Notes under the pieces: model-generated | The model's input: only the letters and a program-made list of their open reading frames with translations | What the model was told of the DNA's origin: nothing | The model's database searches: none | NCBI RefSeq assembly: GCF_029542785.1 | Contig: NC_083371.1 | Coordinates: 1,178,001 to 1,242,000, forward strand | Direction: 5' to 3' | Source of the DNA: Malassezia japonica | Lineage: Eukaryota > Basidiomycota > Malasseziomycetes > Malasseziales > Malasseziaceae | Length of the DNA stretch: 64,000 nt | Program-made: the position numbers and the translations under genes | In this document: positions 37,597-47,350 of the stretch, one piece after another | How positions within the stretch are numbered: position 1 is the stretch's first letter | Layout of the letters: every line of letters begins with the position of its first letter

Positions 37597-40560
37597 CTAG
37601 GGACGGAGGCTCGTGAGGCGCTCCTGGAGCGACTCGTACTCGGGCGTGTCGTCAAACGAGTCGCGCGTGCGCGAGAGGAAGCTGCGCACGAGCGTCCGTG
37701 CTTGGAAGCGCCAGTCGGGCATCGCCTCCTCTTCACTGCCGGGCTCGGCGGGGCGCTGCCCGATGTTCTCGAGCGCATCGACGAGCTCCTCAAGCTCCTC
37801 CTGCGCGAGGCGGAAGGTCGCCACGTCCGTCACGACCTCTGTCGAGTCGGGGTTACCCAGACCGAAGCGGAAGCTCTTGATGCGCGCATCGAGCATCTTG
37901 CGGAAATCGCCACTCCAAAAGAGGAAGCGCGCATAGCTCTGTAGAATCGCAGCATCGGTCGAAAAGTTGGTTAGCAGCGTCTGCTCAAAGAGGCGCTGCA
38001 GCGCGGGGCGTAGGCCGTGGCCCTCGTTGGGGTTGTGCACAACTTGGCCACCGGCAGGCGCGTTGTCCTCAACCGCATCCTCCTCGCGCGATGGCGCACG
38101 CGTCACGGCACCAACCAGGCGATTGAGCACCGCAAGGTCCACAATCTCGTCCGAGCCGCGCTCCGATGTGCTCCGACTCGCTTCGCGGCACCGGATCTCG
38201 ACGACACGCGCAAGCGCACGCGCAGCTTCGCTCAGCATACCGACATCAACCGAGACCATCATGTAGTTGGACCAAACGCGCCACGACTCAAAGTTGTACT
38301 TGAGCGCAATGCCAAGCGCTTTGTGCGCGAGCGTCCGCAGCTCGTATCCGGCGTTCTCGCGCACCGGCGCAGAACTCTCCTCATCAGAGTCCACCTCGAT
38401 GCCCGAGTCCCGCGCGGTGCTGCCGCTGTGGATACTCGACGCGTCATCGTCGTCCTCCAGGACCCGGTCCAGCTGGTCGACCTGCGACTGGTGCATGCGG
38501 AGGTAGCAGCTCGCAAGGTTGTTCCAGCTCTCGCCGTCCTCCTCCTCGAGCGCAGTGCACTTGCGGAAGGACGCAGCCGCCTCCAGCCACCGCTCCAAGC
38601 GCATGTAGCTGCAACCGAGCATGAAAAAGCTGCGCGAAAAGAGTGAGTTGATGCGCACGGCTCGCCGCAGCCACTGCACGGCCTCGTCAAAGTTCTGCAT
38701 CGCAAAGTAATAGCCACCGAGAGAGCGCGCAGCACGCGCGGACGAGGACTGCGATACATCCCAGGCTTTCAGGTAGTGCTCCTCGCACTTTTCCGGCTCA
38801 AGGTCGCCCAACAGACACCACAGCTTCGCCTCGCGCGCACGCGCAAAGCGCGCATGCGGAATGCTGCTCGCCTCGTTCTCGATACGCTTCTGCTGCAGCA
38901 TCACATCGGCCTCGAGCTTGCGGCCGGCAAGCAGATCGCGCAGCACCTCGATTGCTTCGGCTTGGCGCGCAAGCAGGCCCAGGCACTGCACGACCTCCTC
39001 CCAGAGCTCGATGCGCTCAAAGATCTCCAATGCACTGCGCAGCACACCCAGCGACACAAAGCGCCGCGCAAGCTCGGCCTGCATCTCCCACCGCGCAGGA
39101 AGGCTCAAGGCATGGAAGAAGCGCAGACGCTCACGCAGGCTCGAGTCGTTCGTGGGCATCTGGTCGATGAGTGCCTGCAACTGGAGTGTAGAGCGCTCAA
39201 CGGTACGCGTGCGGCTCGCCTCGAGACGCGAGCGCAGCAGCAGGCTCATTGTATGCACACTCCAGTTGAGCGGATGCGAAATGACTCGTGCGACAAACGC
39301 GCCCATCTGCTCGGACGTCAGGCCATGTGCGGGCTGGGTATTGTGGATGTTGAGACACAGTGCAAGAAGCGTGCACTGATCGGTCACGGCCAGAGGCGGC
39401 TGCTCGCCAGGGCGGAGGTGCGACAGCTTGTTCTGCTCGGACGCACTCGACGTGGCGGTGAACTTGGTCTGCTCCAGGAGCGTGTCGTCGTTCAGCGCAT
39501 ACGTCGCGGGCTGGTGGTCGACCTGCGTCTCGGGATCGACCGACGCCTGCCAGCCCATATTGTCGGGGTTTTCAGCCGCAGCCGAGGTGCCCTGTGCTTG
39601 TTGGGCGCTCTGTTCCTCGTCCTCGGCACGGTCCTTGCCCTCTTCACGCGACTCGGCAAGGAGCACAAGCTGTGTCTTGTCTGTCTTTTGGTACTTGGTC
39701 CGCTTGCCCAGCGCGCCGGTCAGCTCAAACTCGAGGCCATTCACTTTGGCCGCGTCGACGAGGTGCTCGGATGCTTCCTTGTCAAGACCCGCGCGCTGGA
39801 ATGCCAGCGCATTTTCAAGAATTGCACGCGATGCGAGGTTGTCCCATTCGTACTTTGCACTCGTATTGGCCGCACCGCGCTTCTGGCACTCGTCGGCGAG
39901 CGCCGCGACACGCTGCACCGCCTTGGCATCGTGCGAAACGGCCTCGTCGAGAATGCGGCGATGCACTTCGCCCGCACGCAGCTGCCACCACGGAAGCGTG
40001 ACGATCGACTCATTGCCTTCCAATGCACGCAGGATCTCGAGCGCATAGACAAGGAAAAAGGGCGACTGGCTCAGGTGATAGGCTGGCTCGCCGTGCATGG
40101 TGAGCAGTTCGAGGCAGACTGCATGCAGCGCACGCGCGTACTCAGCATCCCCGTCATCCTCGGCATCGACAGAGCGTGGGGGAAAGACTTGAGGAGCGCT
40201 CGCACGCAACAGCGATGCCGGCACGACGTCCAGATCGGGGCCCGTCCAGTTCAGTTGCACAAACGCATGGAGCGCGGCAATCGCCGTGCACAGCGCCTCG
40301 AAGGCGTCAATGCCGGTGATAGACAGCTTCCTATGGTTCCATGCAGCGACTGCGCGGCCTTGCTCAGCTGCCGGCGTCTGCATCAGCGCCTGCATCTGCT
40401 CGGCAAACTGCGCCAGGAACTTCTTGCTTGTGCCAGAGGACAGCAAGGCGCCAAAGTCGCCATTCACCACTTTGTACGCGAGGGACTCCTTCTCATGTGG
40501 CAGCTCACCACGTATGAGCTGCCACTCGGCATGCGACGGTGTGCTCCAGGCCGTCGTCAT
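37597..40560 (-). CDS. EMW1: TPR protein Emw1/TTC27
   Basis: Tetratricopeptide-repeat protein of 987 residues in a single exon. TTC27 (yeast Emw1) is essential for cell-wall maintenance and has been linked to RNA-processing complexes; its biochemical role is not settled. The N-terminal half is helical with few motifs (MTTAWSTPSHAEWQLIRGE at the start). The C-terminal half holds TPR units: RFARAREAKLWCLLGDLEPEKCEEHYLKAW, ARAARSLGGYYFAMQNFDEAVQWLRRAV, RSFFMLGCSYMRLERWLEAAASFRKC and ESWNNLASCYLRMHQ, a characteristic series. An acidic insertion (EDDDDASSIHSG) lies between TPRs. The ATG at 40560 is taken because upstream residues of the open frame lack similarity. It starts 73 bp downstream of the disordered-protein gene stop. 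Confidence 0.88.
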   Translation of the reverse strand: MTTAWSTPSHAEWQLIRGELPHEKESLAYKVVNGDFGALLSSGTSKKFLAQFAEQMQALMQTPAAEQGRAVAAWNHRKLSITGIDAFEALCTAIAALHAFVQLNWTGPDLDVVPASLLRASAPQVFPPRSVDAEDDGDAEYARALHAVCLELLTMHGEPAYHLSQSPFFLVYALEILRALEGNESIVTLPWWQLRAGEVHRRILDEAVSHDAKAVQRVAALADECQKRGAANTSAKYEWDNLASRAILENALAFQRAGLDKEASEHLVDAAKVNGLEFELTGALGKRTKYQKTDKTQLVLLAESREEGKDRAEDEEQSAQQAQGTSAAAENPDNMGWQASVDPETQVDHQPATYALNDDTLLEQTKFTATSSASEQNKLSHLRPGEQPPLAVTDQCTLLALCLNIHNTQPAHGLTSEQMGAFVARVISHPLNWSVHTMSLLLRSRLEASRTRTVERSTLQLQALIDQMPTNDSSLRERLRFFHALSLPARWEMQAELARRFVSLGVLRSALEIFERIELWEEVVQCLGLLARQAEAIEVLRDLLAGRKLEADVMLQQKRIENEASSIPHARFARAREAKLWCLLGDLEPEKCEEHYLKAWDVSQSSSARAARSLGGYYFAMQNFDEAVQWLRRAVRINSLFSRSFFMLGCSYMRLERWLEAAASFRKCTALEEEDGESWNNLASCYLRMHQSQVDQLDRVLEDDDDASSIHSGSTARDSGIEVDSDEESSAPVRENAGYELRTLAHKALGIALKYNFESWRVWSNYMMVSVDVGMLSEAARALARVVEIRCREASRSTSERGSDEIVDLAVLNRLVGAVTRAPSREEDAVEDNAPAGGQVVHNPNEGHGLRPALQRLFEQTLLTNFSTDAAILQSYARFLFWSGDFRKMLDARIKSFRFGLGNPDSTEVVTDVATFRLAQEELEELVDALENIGQRPAEPGSEEEAMPDWRFQARTLVRSFLSRTRDSFDDTPEYESLQERLTSLRP

Positions 40561-40633
40561 CGTGGCGTCCAACGGTCGGTTTAAAGATCGGGCGCCCAAA
40601 AAAATTCCTATGGAAGCGTCTAGACACTCCACA

Positions 40634-41329
40634 CTAGCGCGCCACGCGCACTGGCCGCGCCGGCGGAGGGCCCATGCGCGCACTGCCCACAGCCTCGGGG
40701 TGGGTTCGTGCTGGGCCGTGCATGGCCTTGGATGCGTCTGCAAACTGTACTGTGCGCTGCGGTGGAGCTAGTGTGTAGATGAAAGGCACATTGAGTGCGG
40801 GGCAAGGCACAATGTCTTCTTTATCTTCTTCAGAGCACGCGTCGCCATAGTCCGACTCGGACGACACGTCCTCCGGCACGTCGCTCGCGGCAGGGCGGGA
40901 GGGGAGAGGCAGGACGGGCGGAGGCAAGCGTGGAGGAACCTGAGGCCGTGCGGTGGGTGGGGGCGAGGTCAGTGTCTTTGGTCCGTCGTACGGTCGAAAC
41001 ACGGGCGGGGTCTGTGGAGCGTGCGGTGTCGTGGGTGGGCTGTGCGACGGTGATCGGAACCCCCCCCGCTTCTCTGAGCGAGGTGTGCGGGGCGAGTCGG
41101 GCATGATCCGTGACGATCGCTGTGAGCTTGGTCTTGGCCTGGCCTTGGGTGTGGCGGTGCCTCCCCGGTCACTTGTGCGTGCGGACCCTCCCAGGAACCG
41201 ATTCACCTCGCCCACCCACTCGTCCATCGCCTTTTGTGCGTCGCCTGCGTCGCCCTCATCGTCGCTCCAAGCGCTGACCTCTTCCCAGTGGGTAGACAGA
41301 GGCAAGGAGAGTGTCCTTCCCCCTTCCAT
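40634..41329 (-). CDS. Hypothetical disordered protein (231 aa)
   Basis: Open frame of 231 residues with a genuine ATG (MEGGRTLSLPLSTHWEEVSAWSDDEGDAGDAQKAMDEWVGEVNRFLGG). I do not recognise it. The first 45 residues could form an amphipathic helix; the remainder is Pro/Ser/Thr-rich with several SPRTP/TPPP sites and an acidic patch (SSESDYGDACSEEDKEDIVPCPALNVPFIYTL). The conserved look of DIVPCPALNVPF suggests a short functional motif. It lies between EMW1 (73 bp downstream) and a 389-bp divergent promoter shared with the aldo-keto reductase. Coding status is supported by frame length, position filling the only gap, and codon use, but not by homology. Confidence 0.6.
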   Translation of the reverse strand: MEGGRTLSLPLSTHWEEVSAWSDDEGDAGDAQKAMDEWVGEVNRFLGGSARTSDRGGTATPKARPRPSSQRSSRIMPDSPRTPRSEKRGGFRSPSHSPPTTPHAPQTPPVFRPYDGPKTLTSPPPTARPQVPPRLPPPVLPLPSRPAASDVPEDVSSESDYGDACSEEDKEDIVPCPALNVPFIYTLAPPQRTVQFADASKAMHGPARTHPEAVGSARMGPPPARPVRVAR

Positions 41330-41718
41330 AGCGTTCCCTACGTTCCTCCCATCCCTTATCTATATTCCTAGGGTACACGCGAAAGTGCGGGAATTCATTG
41401 TTCCCTGTCCTTTGTCGATCACTTGACAATGCACAGATCCGTCGGTTGTCTTTGCATCCATGCCCAGCGCTCGTAAGCAAGAGTAATCTCGGTACGTCTG
41501 TGCGGTTTGTCCTGCATGTTTTTCTGCACTAAGACCCTTGTGGATTGGACCCTGCAGGGCCTGCACCCTACCGAATGGGCGAATTATGTAATTATAATGG
41601 GTGGGTGCCCGCACCGGCCGGGGTGGCGTGGGGTGAAGCGTCATCGGGACGGGCCAGCTGACCCTATATAAGTGCGGTCGGGCCCGGTCGATCCTGTCCA
41701 GCTTACTTGACGAACAAC
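41330..41718. promoter_or_regulatory. Divergent promoter, disordered protein / aldo-keto reductase
   Basis: This 389-bp gap lies between opposite genes and contains a clear TATATAAG element at 41665-41672, about 54 bp before the reductase ATG. An AT-rich patch (TATGTAATTATAAT) lies near 41585-41598. No gene was found in it. Confidence 0.6.
41665..41671 (+). promoter_or_regulatory. TATA box of aldo-keto reductase gene
   Basis: TATATAA lies in a GC-rich setting 54 bp upstream of the reductase ATG. The same spacing separates TATATA at 3032 from the RRM-gene ATG. TATAAA at 58561 lies 48 bp before its gene. A consistent core-promoter distance is therefore suggested. Confidence 0.65.
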
Positions 41719-42690
41719 ATGTCGACTCAGCCGACTTTCGCTTCCGGTGTTACCAAGGGAAACATTTCCACCCAGAAGGTGAAGCTGAACTCTGGCTTCG
41801 ACATCCCCCAGGTTGCCCTGGGTGTGTACAAGGCCCCCAACGATGGCACTACCGAGCAGGCGGTGAAGTGGGCGTTTGACGCCGGCTACCGTCACATCGA
41901 CTCTGCTGCCCGCTACAACAACGAGGAGGCCGTCGGCCGTGCCCTGAAGGAGTGGACCCAGGAGAACGGTGTTCCCCGTGAGGAGATCTTCATCACCACC
42001 AAGCTCTGGGACGCGGACCAGACCAAGACCACCGAGGCCATTGAGGAGTCGCTGCGCAAGCTGCAGGTCGACTACATCGACCTCTACCTCATCCACTCGC
42101 CTGAGCCCGGCCATGAGTCGTTCAACAAGGCCTGGAAGGACATGGAGGCCGCCGTCGACGCCGGCAAGATCAAGTCGATCGGTGTGTCGAACTTTGACGC
42201 GGAGCACCTCGACGCGCTCCTGCCCAACGTCCGCATCAAGCCCGCGGTGAACCAGATCGAGTCGCACCCCTTCTTTGCCCACGAGGCGCTGCGTGAGCAG
42301 ACGCTCTCGCGCGGTATCCAGATTGAGGCCTACTCGCCGATGGCCCAGGGTGCTGCCCTCGACCGTGAGGAGATCAAGGCGATCGCCTCCAAGCACGGCA
42401 AGACCTCGGCGCAGGTGCTCCTTCGGTGGGGTATCCAGCTGGGCAACATCATCCTGCCCAAGTCGCTCACCAAGCACCGCATCGAGGCCAACGCCCAGCT
42501 CTTTGACTTCGAGCTCGACCAGGACGACATGGACGTCCTGAACAACCTCGACGAGGGCATGAAGATGGGCAAGCTTGGCCCGCCCGGCACGTCTGCGCCT
42601 GCTTCGCCCGGTGCGACGCGCCCTGGCTCCCGCCGCACCTCGGGCAGCAGCGGTCTTGCTGGCAACAAGCTGCAAATGAGCAGCAGCTAA
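41719..42690 (+). CDS. NADPH-dependent aldo-keto reductase
   Basis: Cytosolic reductase of 323 residues in one exon. The AKR tetrad is visible: Asp and Tyr in DAGYRHIDSAARYNNEEAVG, Lys in ITTKLWD and His in LIHSP. GVSNF, NQIESHP and the NADP-binding ILPKSLTKHRI motif near residue 252 are also present. It resembles Gcy1/Ypr1-type glycerol or carbonyl reductases; the substrate is not determined. Residues 288-323 form a Ser/Pro/Gly-rich tail (SAPASPGATRPGSRRTSGSSG) that ordinary AKRs lack. Codons are strongly biased and a TATA box is present, so high expression is likely. The start is ATG at 41719; a TTG upstream is not credible. Confidence 0.93.
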   Translation: MSTQPTFASGVTKGNISTQKVKLNSGFDIPQVALGVYKAPNDGTTEQAVKWAFDAGYRHIDSAARYNNEEAVGRALKEWTQENGVPREEIFITTKLWDADQTKTTEAIEESLRKLQVDYIDLYLIHSPEPGHESFNKAWKDMEAAVDAGKIKSIGVSNFDAEHLDALLPNVRIKPAVNQIESHPFFAHEALREQTLSRGIQIEAYSPMAQGAALDREEIKAIASKHGKTSAQVLLRWGIQLGNIILPKSLTKHRIEANAQLFDFELDQDDMDVLNNLDEGMKMGKLGPPGTSAPASPGATRPGSRRTSGSSGLAGNKLQMSSS

Positions 42691-42827
42691 TTGTGCCTAT
42701 GCATGCAATGGCATCGCGAATGCGAAGCACGATACCTTTTATCTAGCAAGCCATAGGAAGCACTCCTTACTTATTGCACCGCGCTTGGGGCGAGGACACG
42801 TGACGTGGTCGTTTGCGTCGAACGCTC

Positions 42828-45392
42828 ATGTCCAGTGCCGCGGGGAAAGCCGACCTGGCGAGCGGCGATGCGGATCCCGCCCGCAAGACGGACGCGGATG
42901 CCGAGTCGTCGTCTGTGATCGAGTATTTGCGCTCGCGTGGCTTTGGTAAAGCGCTTGCTGCGCTCCAGGCCGAGATGGACGCGACGGCGAAAGGCGCCTC
43001 GCCGCAGGAAGCGATCGAGGCGCGCGATGCCAAGTTTGGCAGCCATGTCGTGAGCATGGCCGAAATCGCCAGCAAAAACGTCCCCCGCGACCCCCGCGAC
43101 AAGGACGCACCTGAAACGGGTCCCAGCAGCGCGCTCGAGCAGGCCGGCGCGCAGGCGCTGCTGCTCGACCCGACGGACACCGCGCGTGGCTTTGGGATGA
43201 TCAAGACGTGGTGCGGAGGCAGTCTGGACATTTACCAGCCTGAGCTGCTGCCTCTTTTGCTTCCCCTCTTTGTACACAGCTACTTGAACCTCGTCGATAT
43301 GGGCCTTGGCTCGGCCGCCGAAGAGTTTTACACCGCGCACGCTGAGTTTTTCCTGCCGATCCACTCGACGCTGCTGGCGCACCTGCGCTCGCTCGGACTC
43401 CCTTCGCAGCTCGCAACGGACGAAATGGCACAGCGCTTCCGCACGGAGCGCTACGTGCTGAAAATGTCGCCCAACGTCTTTGGCCTCTTGATCGGCTGGC
43501 TGACCGACGGGACGAGCCCGGTCGGGTTTGCCAGCATGGACGATGCGTCGCTCATTGACAACATGCTAGAGCCGTCGCGTCGTGGACGCGAGGCGATGCT
43601 CAAAATCATCAACGAGCGCTGCCGCTTGCAAGTGCTCCGCTCGGCGCTCTTCCAGCTGGATCCCGCCGAGCTCGAGGAGGGAACGGGCTTGACCGGTGCA
43701 GGGCCGAGCTTCTCCAACACGGCGAGCCTCGGTGCATCGCGCATTAATTCCGCGCTGCAGGCGCAGGCTGTCTCGGAGACGGACGCGATCGCCGACTTTA
43801 ACGCACACGCCGCCGGGCCACAGCTGAAGCTGCATCCTCGCATCCCCCTCGCCGAGGACCTCAAGGAAGAGGTCGAACATATCCTGCGCGAGGAGCAGAC
43901 GCAGCTCCGGCGCTCGACGCCGAGCCAGGAGGCCAAGGGCACGCCCACCCCGGGTGCGGACGACGGGTCGGAGCGCGAGTCGTCGGCGCCGCCCAAGTCG
44001 CGTTCGCAGTCACTCGCCCCGACTGGGCGCGAGGAGAGCGCAATGGAAGAAGACGCGCCGCGGTCCGAGGCTGATCCCAGCGCTGGCCTGCACGAGGCGA
44101 CGCTTGCCGATCTGCCGCCGCACCCCTCGGCATTCCGCACGGTCGACCTTTTGCGCGAAGTCGAGCGTGTGCGCGACGCACGCAAGTGCCTGCACATTGA
44201 CCCGAAGCTCGCGCCCGAGCCCGCATCGGCGACCGGCGACGCGGCCAAGCATGCGGCGCAGTGGCCCGGCGTCCCGCGCACGGTCGGCCTGCCGAGCGTG
44301 TGCATGTACACGTTCTACGATGCAGAGGACGGCCTGACGTGCTCCAAGGTGTCGGAGGACCTCACGCTGATGGCGGCTGGCTTTGAGGAAAGCTACGTAC
44401 AACTGTGGAGCCTAAAAGGCGAGCCGCTGCGTGAGCTCGAGAGCGACTTTTCGCTGTCGGCGATCCGCGACCGCCGCTCGCTGAACAAGCACCGCGTGCC
44501 ATATCCCCACTCGACGCGCAAGCTCGTCGGGCACAGCGCGCCGGTCTATGGCGTGGCCTTTGACCCGGTCGGCGGCAGCGGCTCAAGCCCGCGGCACCTG
44601 CTGAGCTGCTCGGCAGACGGTACGACGCGGCTGTGGAGCCTGGATACCTATGCAGCGCTCGTCGCGTACCGCGGGCACCAGTACCCCGTGTGGGACGTGT
44701 CGTGGGGCCCCCTCGGCACCTACTTTGCGACCGCGAGCGCGGACCGCACTGCGCGTCTGTGGAGTGCGGAGCGTATCAACCCCCTGCGCATCTACGCCGG
44801 GCACCTGTCGGACGTGGACTGCGTGCGCTTCCACCCCAACTCGCTGTACCTCGCTACGGGCTCGTCGGACCGCTCGTGCCGCCTGTGGGATGTGCAGCGT
44901 GGCGCGTGTGTGCGTCTGTTTGTGGGCCACCAGTCGCCCATCTCGTGTGTACGCATTTCGTCCGACGGCCGCTACCTTGCCTCGGCGAGTGCCGGAAACA
45001 CGATGGGCTCCTTTGTGCAGGCGTCCGAAGGCGGATCAGATGCCTACTCTATCTCCCTGTGGGACCTCGCGAGCGGGCGGCGCATCAAGAAAATGTGGGG
45101 CCACACGGCGACGATCCACGAGATGGACTTTTCCTCGGACGGCGCAGTACTCGTCACGGGCTCTGCCGATGCAACGGTGCGTTGCTGGGACGTGCGTAGC
45201 GCCGGCCAGGAGCCGACGCCTGTCCACGAGCAAGCGCCGTCGTTCCACGCCGACGCACGCGACACCAAGGCCAGCGCCGACTGCGTCGCGACCTACTACA
45301 CCAAGTCGACGCCGGTGTACGACATCCACTTCTCGCCGCGCAACCTGTGCCTCGCATCGGGCGTGCACAGCGCAACGGGTACTGCACAGTAG
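42828..45392 (+). CDS. TAF5: TFIID subunit TAF5 (WD40)
   Basis: Scaffold subunit of TFIID (and SAGA). 854 residues in one exon. A LisH-like helix VIEYLRSRGFGKALAALQ opens the protein. The TAF5 NTD2 domain follows (IKTWCGGSLDIYQPELLPLLLPLFVHSYLNLVDMG ... AEEFYTAHAEFF), then an acidic, Ser-rich linker, then a C-terminal propeller (RKLVGHSAPVYGVAFDP, WSLDTYAALVAYRGHQYPVWDVSWGPLG, YFATASADRTARLWS, CVRLFVGHQSPISCV, KMWGHTATIHEMDFS). CACGTGAC lies about 30 bp before the ATG. The start was chosen at MSSAAGKADL because the frame above begins with TTG. It converges on LCB1, 29 bp between stops. Confidence 0.94.
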   Translation: MSSAAGKADLASGDADPARKTDADAESSSVIEYLRSRGFGKALAALQAEMDATAKGASPQEAIEARDAKFGSHVVSMAEIASKNVPRDPRDKDAPETGPSSALEQAGAQALLLDPTDTARGFGMIKTWCGGSLDIYQPELLPLLLPLFVHSYLNLVDMGLGSAAEEFYTAHAEFFLPIHSTLLAHLRSLGLPSQLATDEMAQRFRTERYVLKMSPNVFGLLIGWLTDGTSPVGFASMDDASLIDNMLEPSRRGREAMLKIINERCRLQVLRSALFQLDPAELEEGTGLTGAGPSFSNTASLGASRINSALQAQAVSETDAIADFNAHAAGPQLKLHPRIPLAEDLKEEVEHILREEQTQLRRSTPSQEAKGTPTPGADDGSERESSAPPKSRSQSLAPTGREESAMEEDAPRSEADPSAGLHEATLADLPPHPSAFRTVDLLREVERVRDARKCLHIDPKLAPEPASATGDAAKHAAQWPGVPRTVGLPSVCMYTFYDAEDGLTCSKVSEDLTLMAAGFEESYVQLWSLKGEPLRELESDFSLSAIRDRRSLNKHRVPYPHSTRKLVGHSAPVYGVAFDPVGGSGSSPRHLLSCSADGTTRLWSLDTYAALVAYRGHQYPVWDVSWGPLGTYFATASADRTARLWSAERINPLRIYAGHLSDVDCVRFHPNSLYLATGSSDRSCRLWDVQRGACVRLFVGHQSPISCVRISSDGRYLASASAGNTMGSFVQASEGGSDAYSISLWDLASGRRIKKMWGHTATIHEMDFSSDGAVLVTGSADATVRCWDVRSAGQEPTPVHEQAPSFHADARDTKASADCVATYYTKSTPVYDIHFSPRNLCLASGVHSATGTAQ

Positions 45393-45421
45393 ACGTTTGT
45401 ACAAATAGGAATGGATGCGTC

Positions 45422-47066
45422 CTATGTACGACGGTCGCCTAGCACCGACACAATGCTCGCCCGCAGGATGTCGGCCGCCTGGGCCACCTCGCCCTCGCTC
45501 ATCTCTGACGTGACGATCACGCGCAGGCTCGGCAGGTCGATCGGCGCAGAGAGCGCAGTCACCGGCTTGATGCTTTGCAGGCGGCGCGAGCGACACACAA
45601 ACACGCCCTGGTTCAGCGCGCGGGTGACAATGTCCTGCAAGAGGCGCTCCTGCTGCTCCGTAGTCAGGTCGTGCTCTGCAGTGGCGATCGCCATGTCCGT
45701 GCCGGGCAGGTTCAGCGCACGGCTGTTGTTGGGCGCGTACTTGCTGCGGATCTCGACGTGGATCATGGCGCTCTCGGGCGCACTCGGGATCATCACGCTG
45801 TCGATCCGGTCCAGGACGGCGCGGATCGCACGCACGTTCTTCTGGAGACTGGTCAGCCGATGCGGCTGCGTGCTGAGCAAGTGCATCGCGGTCGTCGCAC
45901 CGTTCGCGATCATCACGGGCATTGCCGCAGAGAAGATGAACGAGAGACCGTTGATGCGCTGGTGGCGCACTGCAAACGCAGTCGACGCACAGAAACCGCC
46001 GCCCGCGCCAAACGCGATCGCCATGTTGCCAATGATAAAGTCAATGTCGTCCGCGCTGACGTTAAAGTGCTCCGTCAGGCCACGACCAGTGCGGCCGAGC
46101 GAGCCGATGCTGAACGACTCGTCCAAAAAGATGCGGAACTTGAAGCGCTTCGCCAACTCAACCACCTTGGGGAGGTAGGGAATTGCACCGTCGTCCTCGA
46201 AGAGACCCTCGGTCACGATAAAACGGCGGCGCAGCGGCTCATTGCGCCCTTTCGTCTGCGTGGAAATGCGCTGCAGCACGGCCTCGAGCGAGTCGAGGCT
46301 GTTGTGGTCGTACCAGTAGATTGTGCTGCGCGACAGCTGCAGCGCGCCTTGAATGGCAAAGTTCACGCCCGAATCCGCGACAATAATGTCGCCACGCTTG
46401 CAAAAGGCGGGGATGACACCGGTGGCGGTACTAAATCCCTGGCTGTACACGATTGAACTCTCTTTTTTGAGGAACTCGGCAACAGTATTCTCGAGTTTGA
46501 TGTGCATATCACTCGTACCGTAGAAGCCTGGGGGGGAACAGCTGCCCACACCGTACTCGCGCAGGACGCTTTGCGCCTGCGCCGTCATTTCGGGGGCATC
46601 GGCCATGCCGGTAAAGTTGTAACTGGCAAGGTTGAGCACTTCGCGCGGCTGCGTTCCGGAGAGCACCGGCGACTGGACCTTGACGCGGGGACCGGTATGG
46701 CCCACAATCAGCGGGATTTCATCCAGGTCTTTGTGCTCCTCTGCATTGAGGGGCTTACAGAGCGGCTCGGGATGGAACTCCTTGACCAGGTAGTCGATTT
46801 CCTGCGTTAGACGGTCCACACACCTTGTCGTCCAGCTGCACAAAGTTGGACCTGCTCTGGTTGCTGCGCGTACGGTTCTGCAGAATGGTGCGCACGGCAA
46901 AGATCAGAAGAATCAGCTCCAGAAGCGAGCGCACAGGGTCGTTCTGGTAGCTGCTCGCAATGTAGCGCATCACAATGTCCCGGCCCGGAATGAGACTCAA
47001 GAGGCCCGTCAGCGAGTTCGCCAAATCCGAGACGGGATCATTGAACGTCCGCGTTTCGTTTTCCAT
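45422..47066 (-). CDS. LCB1: Serine palmitoyltransferase subunit 1
   Basis: First enzyme of sphingolipid synthesis, in the ER, as the non-catalytic partner of Lcb2. Two exons (47066-46824 and 46801-45422) over a 22-nt intron give 540 residues. A membrane span LLELILLIFAVRTIL precedes the alpha-oxoamine synthase fold. Family blocks include LNLASYNFTGMADAPE, GVGSCSPPGFYGTSDMHIKLE and the segment RIFLDESFSIGSLGRTGRG, where the PLP lysine of Lcb2 is absent, as is normal for Lcb1. The intron junction DDK-EIDYLVKEF is typical. The N-terminus MENETRTFNDPVSDLANS fixes the ATG. The RAD6 gene lies upstream on the same strand, 284 bp away. Confidence 0.94.
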
Positions 47067-47350
47067 TTTTGTTTGTTGCGGCAGAGCCCCGAGTCCTCGA
47101 GCAAGGTACCCCCGAGGTATTCGCGACGAGAGAGGAGCGCCAGCGGCTGCCTTGGAATTAATGTCGGGGCTTTTAGCAGTCCGCCTGATTTGGGGTGCGT
47201 CACGGGATGTAGAGTGCCTGACGTGAGGGGTTTGAAGCAAGCCGCGCGGCAGCCAGGCGTCCGCGGCACCCTACAAGGCACATTGGAGACGGAAGGTCTT
47301 GTCGGAACACACTATTCATTTTGGACAGAGTCGGTCGTAATCAGTTCTAT

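Noticed and set aside
38776..40584. 602-codon plus-strand frame
   Set aside because: It is antisense to EMW1/TTC27 with Arg/Leu/His-rich composition and no recognisable motif.
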